DNA of 34,161 nt from Caballeronia sp. SEWSISQ10-4 2 (GCF_030464885.1 NZ_JALPRJ010000083.1:1-34161); one strand, 5' to 3'. Shown: positions 7,322 through 15,331, counted from the stretch's first letter. Program-made: numbers and translations. The notes: generated by a model not told the origin, from the letters alone.

Positions 7322-8285
7322 CGCCGGTCTTCAGAGGCACAGGGACGTGCGCAGCAAGCTTGCGGTCCAGCAGATCGTCTACCAGTGCGGCAGCTATGTT
7401 CAGATCCGTCACCGATTGCAATCCGCGCCACGCTGCCACGCCGTTGACTTCGAGCACGAGAGGGCGCGCGTCACCGCCACCGTTCGATGCGTGCGGAGAA
7501 GGAATCAGATCGACGCCCGCGTAGTCGAGTCCGAGTGCGCGGCTCGCTTGCACAGCGGTATGTGCGAGTACGGGGTCGAGTTGCGCGGGTTCGCATTGAG
7601 CGCCTTGCGCGAAGTTATGAATCCAGCCCTTGCCGCCTACGCGCCGCATGGCGGCCACCGCGCGGCCGCCAATCACCAGGACACGCCAGTCGAAGCCCGG
7701 GCGCTCTCCCTCCACATAACGCTGTAAATAAGCCACTTGCCCCGATGTCCGCAACGACGGCAACGGCGCCAGCGAGCCATCGCGACGACTTGTGCCAAGC
7801 CGTCGCAAGCCCTTGCCCTGCGAGCCGAACAGCGGCTTCAGCACGACTCGCCGGTTCGCGGCCACCTCGCGCATCAACACCCGCTGCGCGAAGGCTGCCG
7901 ATTCACCCGCCCAGGTCGCGGGCGTCGGCACGCCATGCAGGTTGAGCAGGAAACTGGTCATCGATTTATCGACGCTGCGCTCGATCGCGCGTGCGTCGTT
8001 GTAGACCGGCACGCCGCATTCGCGCAGCGCGTGCAAAATGCCGAGCCGCAACGTGACCTGCTCGAACGTACCGCCCGCTATGCCGCGCACGAATACCGCA
8101 TCGGGCAATGCATGGCCGAAGCCGGGTATTGCCAGGCCGTGCGGGGCCCAGGTTGTATCGATACGGCATTCCGCCAGATCCACGCAGCGCGCGTCCACGT
8201 CACGCGCGCGTAACGCTTTTTTCAGGCGCCCGGTGTGCCAGCCGGTTTCGTCGGTCATGATGGCGACGCGCAACCTGGTGCTCAT
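7305..8285 (-). CDS. RimK-like ATP-grasp ligase of the H4MPT cluster
   Basis: 326 aa from the ATG at 8285, which overlaps the mch stop as ATGA; a longer frame to 8402 lies within mch and is rejected. The ATP-grasp fold shows VVLKPLFGSQGKGL near residues 147-160 (nucleotide-binding Lys and Gly-rich loop) and LEVNGVAAWRGLQ near 285 (metal-binding Glu/Asn). RimK-type enzymes attach glutamate or similar amino acids through an acyl phosphate; archaeal MptN adds glutamate to H4MPT. Here the likely role is amino-acid addition to the methanopterin or methylofuran side chain. Substrate is inferred from context only. The 3' end overlaps the CitG-like gene by 17 bp. Confidence 0.88.
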   Translation of the reverse strand: MSTRLRVAIMTDETGWHTGRLKKALRARDVDARCVDLAECRIDTTWAPHGLAIPGFGHALPDAVFVRGIAGGTFEQVTLRLGILHALRECGVPVYNDARAIERSVDKSMTSFLLNLHGVPTPATWAGESAAFAQRVLMREVAANRRVVLKPLFGSQGKGLRRLGTSRRDGSLAPLPSLRTSGQVAYLQRYVEGERPGFDWRVLVIGGRAVAAMRRVGGKGWIHNFAQGAQCEPAQLDPVLAHTAVQASRALGLDYAGVDLIPSPHASNGGGDARPLVLEVNGVAAWRGLQSVTDLNIAAALVDDLLDRKLAAHVPVPLKTGDGLTT

Positions 8286-9310
8286 GGCTGCGCCGCTCCG
8301 CCCGAAGATACCGGTAACGCGCCGCTCCATTGCGCGTCGAGCAGCGCCATGTCGATCTTGCCGCCGTGATAGGTCGCGCCGCTTTCGAGGCTGCTGACCC
8401 ACACCTCGGCGGGCGCGAACAGCGCAGGGTCGATCTGGTAGAAATCGTAGTTGAACGACGTGAAGATATCGGCGAAAGGGCGCCCGTAATCGCGGGCATT
8501 CGACGACGGCAATTCCGCTGCGAGCCGTCGCGCGACGGCATCGCTTTTCACGGTCAGATGCACGCGGCCGCCGTAGAGAATGGCGTCGTTGGTGCGGCCC
8601 ATCGCCTGGATCGCGTCGGGCGCGGGCGGGGGCAACGGGGCCGAACCGCTGCCTTCAATGATCTCGCCAAGGTCCACGCCGAGCACATGCGTCTTGTGCA
8701 GTGCAACTTCCACCACGCGCGCCACGACCTGCACCGTTCCCGCGACAGAGTGTGTCGGCGTGACCACCAACGTGAGTTTGTCGGGCGCTAGCGCGCAGTC
8801 GCGCAGGATCTTGTCGATGATGAATGGCGGCGGCAAGCGGTCCACTTCGAGCACGAGCGCGCCGCGATCGTGGCGGTCGCGGTAGCCGAGTTCATCGAAG
8901 AGTGTTTCCTTCGCGGCCAATGCGCGCGCCGGGCCTGAACCGAGCGAAAAGAACTTCTTGCCGCCCGTTTGTTCCTTGGTCGCCGACAGGCTCCATCCCG
9001 CGTATTGGCTTCCAAGGCAAGCGAGCACGGGCGTTGATGTATGGACCTCGATCATGCTTGGCCAGAGCGGATTTTCCTCGAGGCTCATGCGCACCGCAAC
9101 ACGTCCGAGCCCACCCATGCACAGCCGCGCGATCAGCACGCCGGCTTCGATACCGCCCATCGCTTCAACGCCCGCATCGGCAATCACGGTACCGTCGGGC
9201 GTGTGCGAAATGGCAATGCGCAACCGCGCGGCATTCTCGACGAGCCGGGTGGCGAGCTGCTCGCTCAGCGCGTTGACGCTGAGCTCAGACGGAGGAAGAG
9301 ATGACGGCAT
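8282..9310 (-). CDS. mch: Methenyl-H4MPT cyclohydrolase
   Basis: 342 aa. Mch hydrolyses methenyl-H4MPT to formyl-H4MPT in the cytoplasm. The protein matches the family along its length, with GGIEAGVLIARLCMGGLG near residue 50, VHTSTPVLACLGSQYAGW near 90, FFSLGSGPARALAAKE near 120 and the C-terminal SFNYDFYQIDPALFAPAEV. I chose the ATG at 9310 because AGGA stands five bases before it; the ATG at 9322 has no such site. The start lies inside the upstream ATP-grasp gene (26-bp overlap) and the stop is coupled to the RimK-like gene. It takes the product of MtdB; the next enzyme, Fhc, is not in the window. Confidence 0.96.
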   Translation of the reverse strand: MPSSLPPSELSVNALSEQLATRLVENAARLRIAISHTPDGTVIADAGVEAMGGIEAGVLIARLCMGGLGRVAVRMSLEENPLWPSMIEVHTSTPVLACLGSQYAGWSLSATKEQTGGKKFFSLGSGPARALAAKETLFDELGYRDRHDRGALVLEVDRLPPPFIIDKILRDCALAPDKLTLVVTPTHSVAGTVQVVARVVEVALHKTHVLGVDLGEIIEGSGSAPLPPPAPDAIQAMGRTNDAILYGGRVHLTVKSDAVARRLAAELPSSNARDYGRPFADIFTSFNYDFYQIDPALFAPAEVWVSSLESGATYHGGKIDMALLDAQWSGALPVSSGGAAQP

Positions 9311-10502
9311 CAGTGTCCTCATGACAGGTTTCGATGCGATGCAGAACGAGCGCTTCCCGGCGTTCGAGTTCGTCCCGGACAGCGAACGTGGAGGGCTGTG
9401 CTACGACCAGTGTGCATACCGGCTCGCCTGCGCCGATTCGCGTGCCGCGCTGGGGTATGTCGTGGCACGCAGGGTCGCTGAAACAGGTGTTGCTGAAGGG
9501 GCCGGAGACGACAAAACCACGTGGCGCGAACAGCACGCGCTGGCCGGCTTTTAATCGCGTGGCGGGACGTGAGGGAGGAGGCAAGCGGCCGTTGAGACAC
9601 GCATCGAGATGGCAAGCGATCAGACTACGCGGCCATGCTTCGGGCGAGGCGGTTTCGTAGAGCGTCATTGTCGATGAAGGGCGTGCGTTGATTTCGAGCA
9701 CCTCGAAGGTATCGCCGTCCAGCAGGAAATCAATGCTGTTCAGCCCCACGAGTTCCGTGTTCGCCACGATGGCCCCGATCGCCTCAGTAATGTCAGTCAT
9801 GACTTGCGGCGGCAGGTCAACAGGCCCGATCGATCCGGTATGCAGGAACGGCCGGCTGCCCACCGCCATGCTGAGCTGCTCCGCAAAACCGATCACCGAT
9901 GCCTTTCCGCGCGCACCGACAAACAACGCCGACATCGAACGCCCGGCGGCGAGGCGCTGGAAATAGCCATCGGCGGCATCATGATTCGTCTTCGAATCCA
10001 GCGCGTCGATATGCGTCCCGCCGCAGCCATCGGCGCGTTTGAAGAGCCAGCCGGATGCATCGGTGGGAAGGGTGAATGACACGTCGGGATGCGCAATGCC
10101 CAAGCGATCCAGCAGCGCGAAAAACCGTTGCGGCTCGCGCACGGCTGCCGTTGCCTCAGCACTGTTCCCTATAAAACGCGGCAGTCGCGGTGCACTGCAC
10201 AATTCCCGCACGAGCGGTTCGACCCCGCTGCCTGCTACGAAGCCGAGCATGCGTGGCAATCGCGCCGTGCGCTCGAGCGCATCGAAGAGACGCTGACGGT
10301 CGATCGACAACCCCTCGCCGCCGATATCGAACCACAGCGGCGAGTATTGACGTGTATCGCGGTCGCCGAAGATATCCAGCGCGACCACGTTCAACCCCGC
10401 CCGCCGCGCGGACTGCGCAAGCATCCGCGCCGACAACCCAATGGCTGCAATGTACGGAGCCTGCAAGGAACGGATGCTGGGAGTCATGTGAAAACGCTGC
10501 AT
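9285..10502 (-). CDS. ATP-grasp protein of the H4MPT cluster, substrate unknown
   Basis: 405 aa. It begins with a Rossmann-like pre-ATP-grasp segment (IAAIGLSARMLAQSARRAG) and has the ATP-grasp core with WLFKRADGCGGTHI near residues 147-160 and FEVLEINARPSSTMTLYE near 265-285, where the Glu and Asn bind metal. Such proteins ligate a carboxylate to an amine. Related ATP-grasp proteins accompany H4MPT genes in other methylotrophs; tyramine-glutamate ligase (MfnD) of methanofuran synthesis is one relative in function. The ATG overlaps the mtdB stop by one base (TGATG), and its 3' end overlaps mch, so it is embedded in the operon. ATG 10487 is an alternative start. A role in methylofuran or H4MPT side-chain synthesis is inferred. 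Confidence 0.85.
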   Translation of the reverse strand: MQRFHMTPSIRSLQAPYIAAIGLSARMLAQSARRAGLNVVALDIFGDRDTRQYSPLWFDIGGEGLSIDRQRLFDALERTARLPRMLGFVAGSGVEPLVRELCSAPRLPRFIGNSAEATAAVREPQRFFALLDRLGIAHPDVSFTLPTDASGWLFKRADGCGGTHIDALDSKTNHDAADGYFQRLAAGRSMSALFVGARGKASVIGFAEQLSMAVGSRPFLHTGSIGPVDLPPQVMTDITEAIGAIVANTELVGLNSIDFLLDGDTFEVLEINARPSSTMTLYETASPEAWPRSLIACHLDACLNGRLPPPSRPATRLKAGQRVLFAPRGFVVSGPFSNTCFSDPACHDIPQRGTRIGAGEPVCTLVVAQPSTFAVRDELERREALVLHRIETCHEDTDAVISSSV

Positions 10503-11428
10503 CAGCCAAGGCCGCCGACGATCGCGCGGGCTTCGTCGAAGGCTTCGGGAAAGCCGAGATAGACCGGCTTGCCGCCGGTCCGCATGCGCACGAACAGGCG
10601 ATGCTCGACCTGGTATTTGACGTTGCCGATCGCGAGCGCGCCGATCCCGAGTGCGTCCTGGCGTACCGCACCGGCAAGCGGTTTGCCATCGTCCATGACA
10701 TGCACGCCCGCAATGCCTTCGGGCGGTACGGCATTCACATCGGCGGCGATCAGCAAGTGCTTCGCATGCGCGAGATCGGCGGCGTTCATGACCTGCACGC
10801 CCGCCACCGCGGTCGCCAATACGATCTCGGCGGTGGCCAGCGCCTTGTGCAATTCACCGGGCGTGTGGACCGAAACGCCGGTGGTCGCGATGTCGAAGCG
10901 CCGGTTGACTTCATCGCTCACCTGGGTCGCGCGGCCAATGTCGGTATGGCTCGCTATCAGGACTTGCGCGCCGAGCGATGCAACCATTGCCGCGGCCACG
11001 CGTCCCACTGCGCCGGTGCCGCCGAGAATCAGCACCCGCTTGCCGCCGAGTTCCGCGCCATGCTCCGTTTTCAGATGGCGTTCGACGAGCGCCACAAGTG
11101 CGGCAGCGGTCGTGTACGAGCCGCTTGGATCGGCGAATACGGATACCTCGAAGGGCGGCACCATCGCCTGGCGCGCTGTGTCGAGCATGTCGGCGGCAAG
11201 CATCACGTCGCGCCCGCCGATGAAGATGCCCGTGCGCGACACGCCCTTCGGCCTGCGCGAAAAAATCGCGTCCTGAGTCAGCGTCACGACGTGCTCCGCG
11301 CCGACATTGCAATACGGGACGATGACCTGATAACCGGCATCGGCGGCCATGTTGACGTCGAAGGGACTCATCTGCGGCGTGGCCGTCAACATGTGCAGGA
11401 TGTACGGCCTTTCTGTGGCTTCGGGCAT
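10502..11428 (-). CDS. mtdB: NAD(P)-dependent methylene-H4MPT dehydrogenase
   Basis: 308 aa. MtdB oxidises methylene-H4MPT to methenyl-H4MPT with NAD or NADP. The N-terminal part contains the conserved SPFDVNMAADAGY segment near residues 21-33, and the nucleotide-binding loop LGGTGAVGR is at 135-143 followed by a Rossmann fold. The C-terminal GIGALAIGNVKYQVEHRLF is typical of the Mtd family. The H4MPT context favours MtdB over the folate-linked paralogue MtdA. The gene sits 69 bp after mptG and its stop overlaps the start of the ATP-grasp gene by one base. The ribosome binding site is weak. Confidence 0.95.
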   Translation of the reverse strand: MPEATERPYILHMLTATPQMSPFDVNMAADAGYQVIVPYCNVGAEHVVTLTQDAIFSRRPKGVSRTGIFIGGRDVMLAADMLDTARQAMVPPFEVSVFADPSGSYTTAAALVALVERHLKTEHGAELGGKRVLILGGTGAVGRVAAAMVASLGAQVLIASHTDIGRATQVSDEVNRRFDIATTGVSVHTPGELHKALATAEIVLATAVAGVQVMNAADLAHAKHLLIAADVNAVPPEGIAGVHVMDDGKPLAGAVRQDALGIGALAIGNVKYQVEHRLFVRMRTGGKPVYLGFPEAFDEARAIVGGLG

Positions 11429-11497
11429 GGCGATGGACTCGTTTCAGGTGTTCAGGTTGACGGCGGGCCGGGACCCAATGAGCTGGACGGGCGGCGC

Positions 11498-12559
11498 CTA
11501 TGGGCAATCGCTGTTGCAGCGCTGCAAGCCGACGGCATGGATGGCCGCGCCGCGATTGATCCCCGCGGCCACCGAGCACACGATGCCCGGGGTGCCGCGC
11601 GTGGCGTCCCTGGCGGCGGCGAGCGCGCGTTCGGCATCCTGGATGCCGCGCAGGAACGCGAAGCCCGTCGGTCCCCACGATGTCTGGCCGATCCCGGCGC
11701 GATGCTGCGTGGCTGCGGCAGCGGCGTCGAGTGCGGCCGCGACCGCGGGACTCGAGAACACCCCGCCTTGAACGGGTGCGAAGTATTCGCCGATGGTCTG
11801 CTGCAATTCGCCGATGCCTTTGGCGAAGGCATCGAAATCATGTTCCGCGATTCCCGGCAGCACGAGCATCAGAACGAGATGGCACAGGTGTGCGGCAAGC
11901 GTCTGCGGAAATGGAGCGAGGGTGGCGAGCGCGCGGCGTTCTTCATCGCCGTGCAGGCCTTCGCGGCGGGTGTCGTCGACGAGCAGGATGCGCCATGCCT
12001 CGGGAAACGGCTGGCGTGTCAGGATTGATGGAATACGGGGTTGGTTGCCGGCACCATTCGATCCCGAGCCGCCGCGACCGCTGTCCACGATCAACCCGCC
12101 ATGATCGAAACCGAGCAAACCAATGCCCGAGCGCGCGCCGCGTCCCAGCAGCCGCGCGAGATCGGCGGTGGGCGGCGAGCGTCCGAGCAAGCTTACAAAC
12201 GCCGTGCCAACCGCCAGCGCGAGCTGTGTGCCCGAACCGAGCCCCGCATGCGCGCGAGGTGCCTGCTGGACCTCGATCACAACGGGCGGCCCACCGTAAG
12301 CGCCATGCAACACGTCGAGATACTGGGCGATGCGCGCACGTTGAGCCTCGGTGTGTGCGCCGAGTATTTGCGTTTCATCGGCGCGTTGCGCGGTGATCCG
12401 CGTGCCGAAGGTGTCTATCGTCAATCCGACGCTTCCGAACGCGCGCCCCAGCGACGCGCTCGGGTCCAGGAAGCCCAGATGCAGACGCGCGGGGGCATCG
12501 ACTGTCACGGCTGAAAGCGGCGACAGGCTGTCCGGTTGGTTATCCAGGCGAAGCTGCAT
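11498..12559 (-). CDS. mptG: Beta-ribofuranosylaminobenzene 5'-phosphate synthase (GHMP family)
   Basis: 353 aa from ATG 12559, preceded by AGGGA at eight bases; a TTG start eleven codons upstream is less likely. MptG condenses p-aminobenzoate with PRPP, releasing CO2 and pyrophosphate, the committed step of methanopterin synthesis. The sequence shows the N-terminal PARLHLGFLDP segment near 23-33, the GHMP-kinase-like phosphate loop APRAHAGLGSGTQLALA near 100-116 and the C-terminal GQTSWGPTGFAF motif. Presence of this gene is a strong marker that the organism makes its own H4MPT. It lies 114 bp downstream of the pterin dehydratase gene and 69 bp upstream of mtdB. Confidence 0.94.
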   Translation of the reverse strand: MQLRLDNQPDSLSPLSAVTVDAPARLHLGFLDPSASLGRAFGSVGLTIDTFGTRITAQRADETQILGAHTEAQRARIAQYLDVLHGAYGGPPVVIEVQQAPRAHAGLGSGTQLALAVGTAFVSLLGRSPPTADLARLLGRGARSGIGLLGFDHGGLIVDSGRGGSGSNGAGNQPRIPSILTRQPFPEAWRILLVDDTRREGLHGDEERRALATLAPFPQTLAAHLCHLVLMLVLPGIAEHDFDAFAKGIGELQQTIGEYFAPVQGGVFSSPAVAAALDAAAAATQHRAGIGQTSWGPTGFAFLRGIQDAERALAAARDATRGTPGIVCSVAAGINRGAAIHAVGLQRCNSDCP

Positions 12560-12673
12560 CGCGAGTGTCCCTGGGTTCGATGTCGTGGTCAAAGCCGTGG
12601 CGGTGAAGCGGGGCGCGTGGCCTTCGAGGCAAGAGCCGTACCAACGGATGCAACGCTTACAACGCGGCTGCGC

Positions 12674-13066
12674 TCAAGCCTTCGGTGCGTCGTACTTGAT
12701 ATAGCGGAAACGCTGGTCGTCGCCGGGGGTGCCCTCCAGCGGTCCGCCTTCGAGGCCGGGTTGCCACTGGATCACTTCCTCCATCTTGGTCGCGAGCGCG
12801 AAATCCTTGTCAGTGATGCCCTTGGCCGAATGCGTTTTAAGCTTCACGACCACGAACGCATACGACACCGTCAGGTCCGGGTGATGCCACGCCGCTTCCG
12901 CAAGGTGCCCGACGGTGTTCACCACCATCAGCGTGCCTTTCCACCCTTCCGTCTTGTACTTGCGGCGCAGCCAGCCGTCCTCCATGTACCAATGCTGGAG
13001 CGCTCCGGTGAGGCGCTGCTGGATCTCCTCGTCGGAGTAAACCCTTTCGGGTTGTTTGCTGGTCAT
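12674..13066 (-). CDS. Pterin-4a-carbinolamine dehydratase-like protein
   Basis: 130 aa, ATG with GGAGG upstream. The signature region VGHLAEAAWHHPDLTVSYAFV (residues 52-72; conserved His54, His61, His62, Pro63, Asp64) and the following VKLKTHSAKGITDKDFALA are typical of the PCD/DCoH fold. Classical PCD recycles pterin carbinolamine from aromatic amino acid hydroxylases; no hydroxylase gene is nearby. Here it is the first gene of the H4MPT series, so a task in methanopterin chemistry is more likely, a placement also known in other methylotrophs. It stands directly behind the best sigma-54 promoter of the window, with an estimated leader of about 40 bases. Confidence 0.9.
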   Translation of the reverse strand: MTSKQPERVYSDEEIQQRLTGALQHWYMEDGWLRRKYKTEGWKGTLMVVNTVGHLAEAAWHHPDLTVSYAFVVVKLKTHSAKGITDKDFALATKMEEVIQWQPGLEGGPLEGTPGDDQRFRYIKYDAPKA

Positions 13067-13115
13067 GGCGATGCCTCCCTACGCTCGTGCGAGCGAACCT
13101 CAACCTATAACGCTT

Positions 13116-13131
13116 TGCAAACACCGCGCCA
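13116..13131 (-). promoter_or_regulatory. Sigma-54 promoter of the H4MPT operon
   Basis: On the minus strand the sequence TGGCGCG-GTGT-TTGCA fits the consensus TGGCACG-N4-TTGC(A/T) at all but one position, with the invariant GG and GC at correct spacing. Transcription should start near 13105, about 39 bases before the first gene. A sigma-54 activator gene is part of the same island. Confidence 0.75.
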
Positions 13132-13243
13132 GCCAGCGCGCCGGCAAGCCCGGCGGACGAAGAATGCCCGTGAGCCGCGTGCATGCTGCAGCGCATCGCC
13201 TGCGCGCGATACGCCCTGCGTTTCAGATAACTGGCTGTATCGC

Positions 13244-13271
13244 GGATTTGACACAGTATGTGTCGTAATCC
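13244..13271. promoter_or_regulatory. Nested inverted repeat, candidate enhancer (UAS)
   Basis: The inner arms GACACA (13250-13255) and TGTGTC (13259-13264) are separated by three bases, and outer arms GGATT (13244-13248) and AATCC (13267-13271) are also exact complements. The centre is about 152 bp upstream of the predicted start of the H4MPT operon and 130 bp upstream of that of xoxF. This matches the geometry of sigma-54 activator sites. It also contains TTGACA, so a sigma-70 -35 element is an alternative, but no good -10 follows. Confidence 0.6.
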
Positions 13272-13360
13272 GAATGAAGCGTCTCACCCTCGCACCATCG
13301 TGGCGCTGTCGAGCCCCGTTCCATTGGCCCCGCCACGCTGTAAGCCAGCGTCAGGCCTTC

Positions 13361-13376
13361 CGGCATGGAATATGCA
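13361..13376 (+). promoter_or_regulatory. xoxF: Sigma-54-like promoter upstream of xoxF
   Basis: CGGCATG-GAAT-ATGCA keeps the GG and GC dinucleotides at the correct 12-base spacing but departs from the consensus at three other positions. The predicted start is near 13387, giving a leader of about 124 bases before xoxF. Weaker than the promoter facing the H4MPT operon. Confidence 0.5.
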
Positions 13377-13510
13377 ATTCGTCTTCGCAAACAGAAGCCC
13401 GGCATCGACCGGGCGAAGCTTAGCTCGCTGCCCGCACCGGTGAAGGCGCGCCCGGGGCATGGGTGGTGGGGTCATCCCTGAGTCGGACGGCAACACATTC
13501 TGGAGGAGAC

Positions 13511-15319
13511 ATGAAATTACGCACCCTGGTTCTCGGACTGGCGGTGGTTGCGGTAACGGCCCTTAACTCTTTTGTGGCACAGGCCGATTCGCAGCTCGAC
13601 GCCTTGATCAAGAACTCATCGAACTGGGCCGCTCAAGCTGGTGATTATTCCAATCACCGCTATAGCCCGCTCAAGCAGATCAACGAAAGCAATGTGGCAA
13701 AGCTGCAAGTAGCCTGGACCATGTCGACCGGCGTGCTGCGCGGTCACGAGGGATCGCCGCTCGTTATCGGCGACACGATGTATATCCATTCACCATTCCC
13801 CAACAAGGTGATTGCGATCAGCCTGAAGGACCAGACGTTCCTCTGGCAATACGAACCGAAGCAGGACGCGCAGGTGGTGTCGGTGATGTGTTGCGACACG
13901 GTCAACCGTGGGCTTGCCTACGGTGACGGCAAGATTTTCCTCCAGCAAGCCGACACGAAGCTCGTCGCGCTGGACGCAAAGAGTGGCGAAGTGAAATGGA
14001 CCGCTCAAAACGGTAACCCGAAAGCTGGGGAAACCAACACCAATGCGCCGCACGTTTTCGGCGACAAGGTGCTGACGGGCATTTCCGGCGGCGAGTTCGG
14101 TGTGCGCGGGCGGCTCATTGCCTACGACATCAAGACTGGCAAGGAGGTCTGGAAGGCATACAGCACGGGTCCCGACAACGAGATGCTGCTGGACCCCGAC
14201 AAAACCATGACCTACGCCGACGGCAAGATGACGCCGGTGGGCGCGGACTCGTCGATCAAGAGCTGGAAGGGCGACCAGTGGAAGTCCGGAGGCGGCACGA
14301 CCTGGGGCTGGTATGCCTGGGATCCGAAGCTGAACCTGGTCTACTACGGCACCGGCAATCCAGGCACCTGGAACCCGACGCAACGTCCCGGCGACAACAA
14401 ATGGTCGATGTCCATCTTCGCCCGCGACCTCAACACGGGCATGGCGAAATGGGTCTATCAGATGACGCCGCACGACGAATGGGACTATGACGGCGTGAAC
14501 GAAATGATTCTTGCCGACCTGCCCATGAATGGCAAGAAGGTACCGGCAATCGTCCACTTCGACCGTAACGGCTTCAGCTATACGCTCAATCGCGAAACAG
14601 GACAGTTGCTGGTTGCCGACAAGTACGACCCGGCGGTGAACTGGGCTGACCATGTGGACCTGAAGAGCGGCTTGCCGATTCGCAACGCGGCTTATTCGAC
14701 GCAGGCGGCAGGTCCCGACCATAACGTTAAGGGCATTTGCCCGGCAGCGTTGGGTTCGAAAGACCAGCAACCGGCTGCCTACGATCCGAAGAGCAATCTG
14801 TTCCTCGTCCCGACCAACCACGTGTGCATGGACTACGAGCCGTTCGAGGTCGAGTACGTGTCCGGCCAGCCTTACGTGGGCGCAACGTTGTCGATGTACC
14901 CGGGCCCGAACGAAAAGGGCGCGATGGGTAACTTCATTGCCTGGGATGCCAGCAAGGGCAAGATCGCATGGTCCAAGCCGGAGAAGTTCTCGGTGTGGTC
15001 CGGCGCGCTGGCGACGGCGGGTGGAGTCGCTTTCTACGGCACGCTCGAAGGCTACCTCAAGGCCGTGCGTATCTCGGATGGCAAGGAGTTGTGGAAGTTC
15101 AAGACGCCGTCCGGAATCATCGGCAATGTGTTCACGTATGAGTATCAAGGCAAGCAATTCGTGGGTGTCTATTCGGGCATCGGCGGATGGGCGGGTATCG
15201 GCATGGCGGCAGGCCTCGAAAAGTCCACGGAAGGACTGGGCGCGGTCGGCGGTTATCGCGAACTCGCAAAGTACACGGCTCTTGGCGGCACGCTGTTCGT
15301 GTTTGCCATTCCGAGCTGA
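13511..15319 (+). CDS. xoxF: Lanthanide-type PQQ methanol dehydrogenase, large subunit
   Basis: 602 aa from the ATG at 13511, which follows GGAGGAG; an in-frame upstream extension to 13463 is not needed. A signal peptide ends after Ala25 (AQA), so the enzyme works in the periplasm, oxidising methanol to formaldehyde with PQQ. The vicinal disulphide pair is Cys127-Cys128 in VMCCDTVNRG. The active-site segment HDEWDYDGVNE has catalytic Asp325 and a second Asp at 327; this extra Asp replaces the Ala of calcium MxaF enzymes and coordinates a lanthanide in XoxF. ISGGEFGVRG and YYGTGNPGTWNP supply the metal-binding Glu and Asn. There is no mxaI-like small subunit gene nearby, as expected for XoxF. 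Electrons pass to the cytochrome encoded next. Confidence 0.97.
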   Translation: MKLRTLVLGLAVVAVTALNSFVAQADSQLDALIKNSSNWAAQAGDYSNHRYSPLKQINESNVAKLQVAWTMSTGVLRGHEGSPLVIGDTMYIHSPFPNKVIAISLKDQTFLWQYEPKQDAQVVSVMCCDTVNRGLAYGDGKIFLQQADTKLVALDAKSGEVKWTAQNGNPKAGETNTNAPHVFGDKVLTGISGGEFGVRGRLIAYDIKTGKEVWKAYSTGPDNEMLLDPDKTMTYADGKMTPVGADSSIKSWKGDQWKSGGGTTWGWYAWDPKLNLVYYGTGNPGTWNPTQRPGDNKWSMSIFARDLNTGMAKWVYQMTPHDEWDYDGVNEMILADLPMNGKKVPAIVHFDRNGFSYTLNRETGQLLVADKYDPAVNWADHVDLKSGLPIRNAAYSTQAAGPDHNVKGICPAALGSKDQQPAAYDPKSNLFLVPTNHVCMDYEPFEVEYVSGQPYVGATLSMYPGPNEKGAMGNFIAWDASKGKIAWSKPEKFSVWSGALATAGGVAFYGTLEGYLKAVRISDGKELWKFKTPSGIIGNVFTYEYQGKQFVGVYSGIGGWAGIGMAAGLEKSTEGLGAVGGYRELAKYTALGGTLFVFAIPS

Positions 15320-15331
15320 CAGAGGCGGAAG

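Larger units (their letters stand above)
13067..13510. other. Divergent control region of the H4MPT and xox operons
   Basis: 444 bp without a convincing gene. It holds a minus-strand sigma-54 promoter at 13116-13131, a nested inverted repeat at 13244-13271, a plus-strand sigma-54-like promoter at 13361-13376 and the xoxF ribosome binding site (GGAGGAG at 13502-13508). The order promoter - repeat - promoter is what a shared enhancer region would look like. Confidence 0.7.

Noticed and set aside
10190..12028. 612-codon plus-strand open frame opposite the ATP-grasp, mtdB and mptG genes
   Set aside because: It crosses three well-supported genes on the other strand and has the Arg/Ala/Gly-rich composition of a shadow frame.
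13248..13276. TTGACA inside the nested repeat as a sigma-70 -35 element
   Set aside because: At 16-18 bases downstream only CCGAAT/CGAATG/GAATGA-like hexamers occur, poor -10 elements; kept only as an alternative to the enhancer reading.
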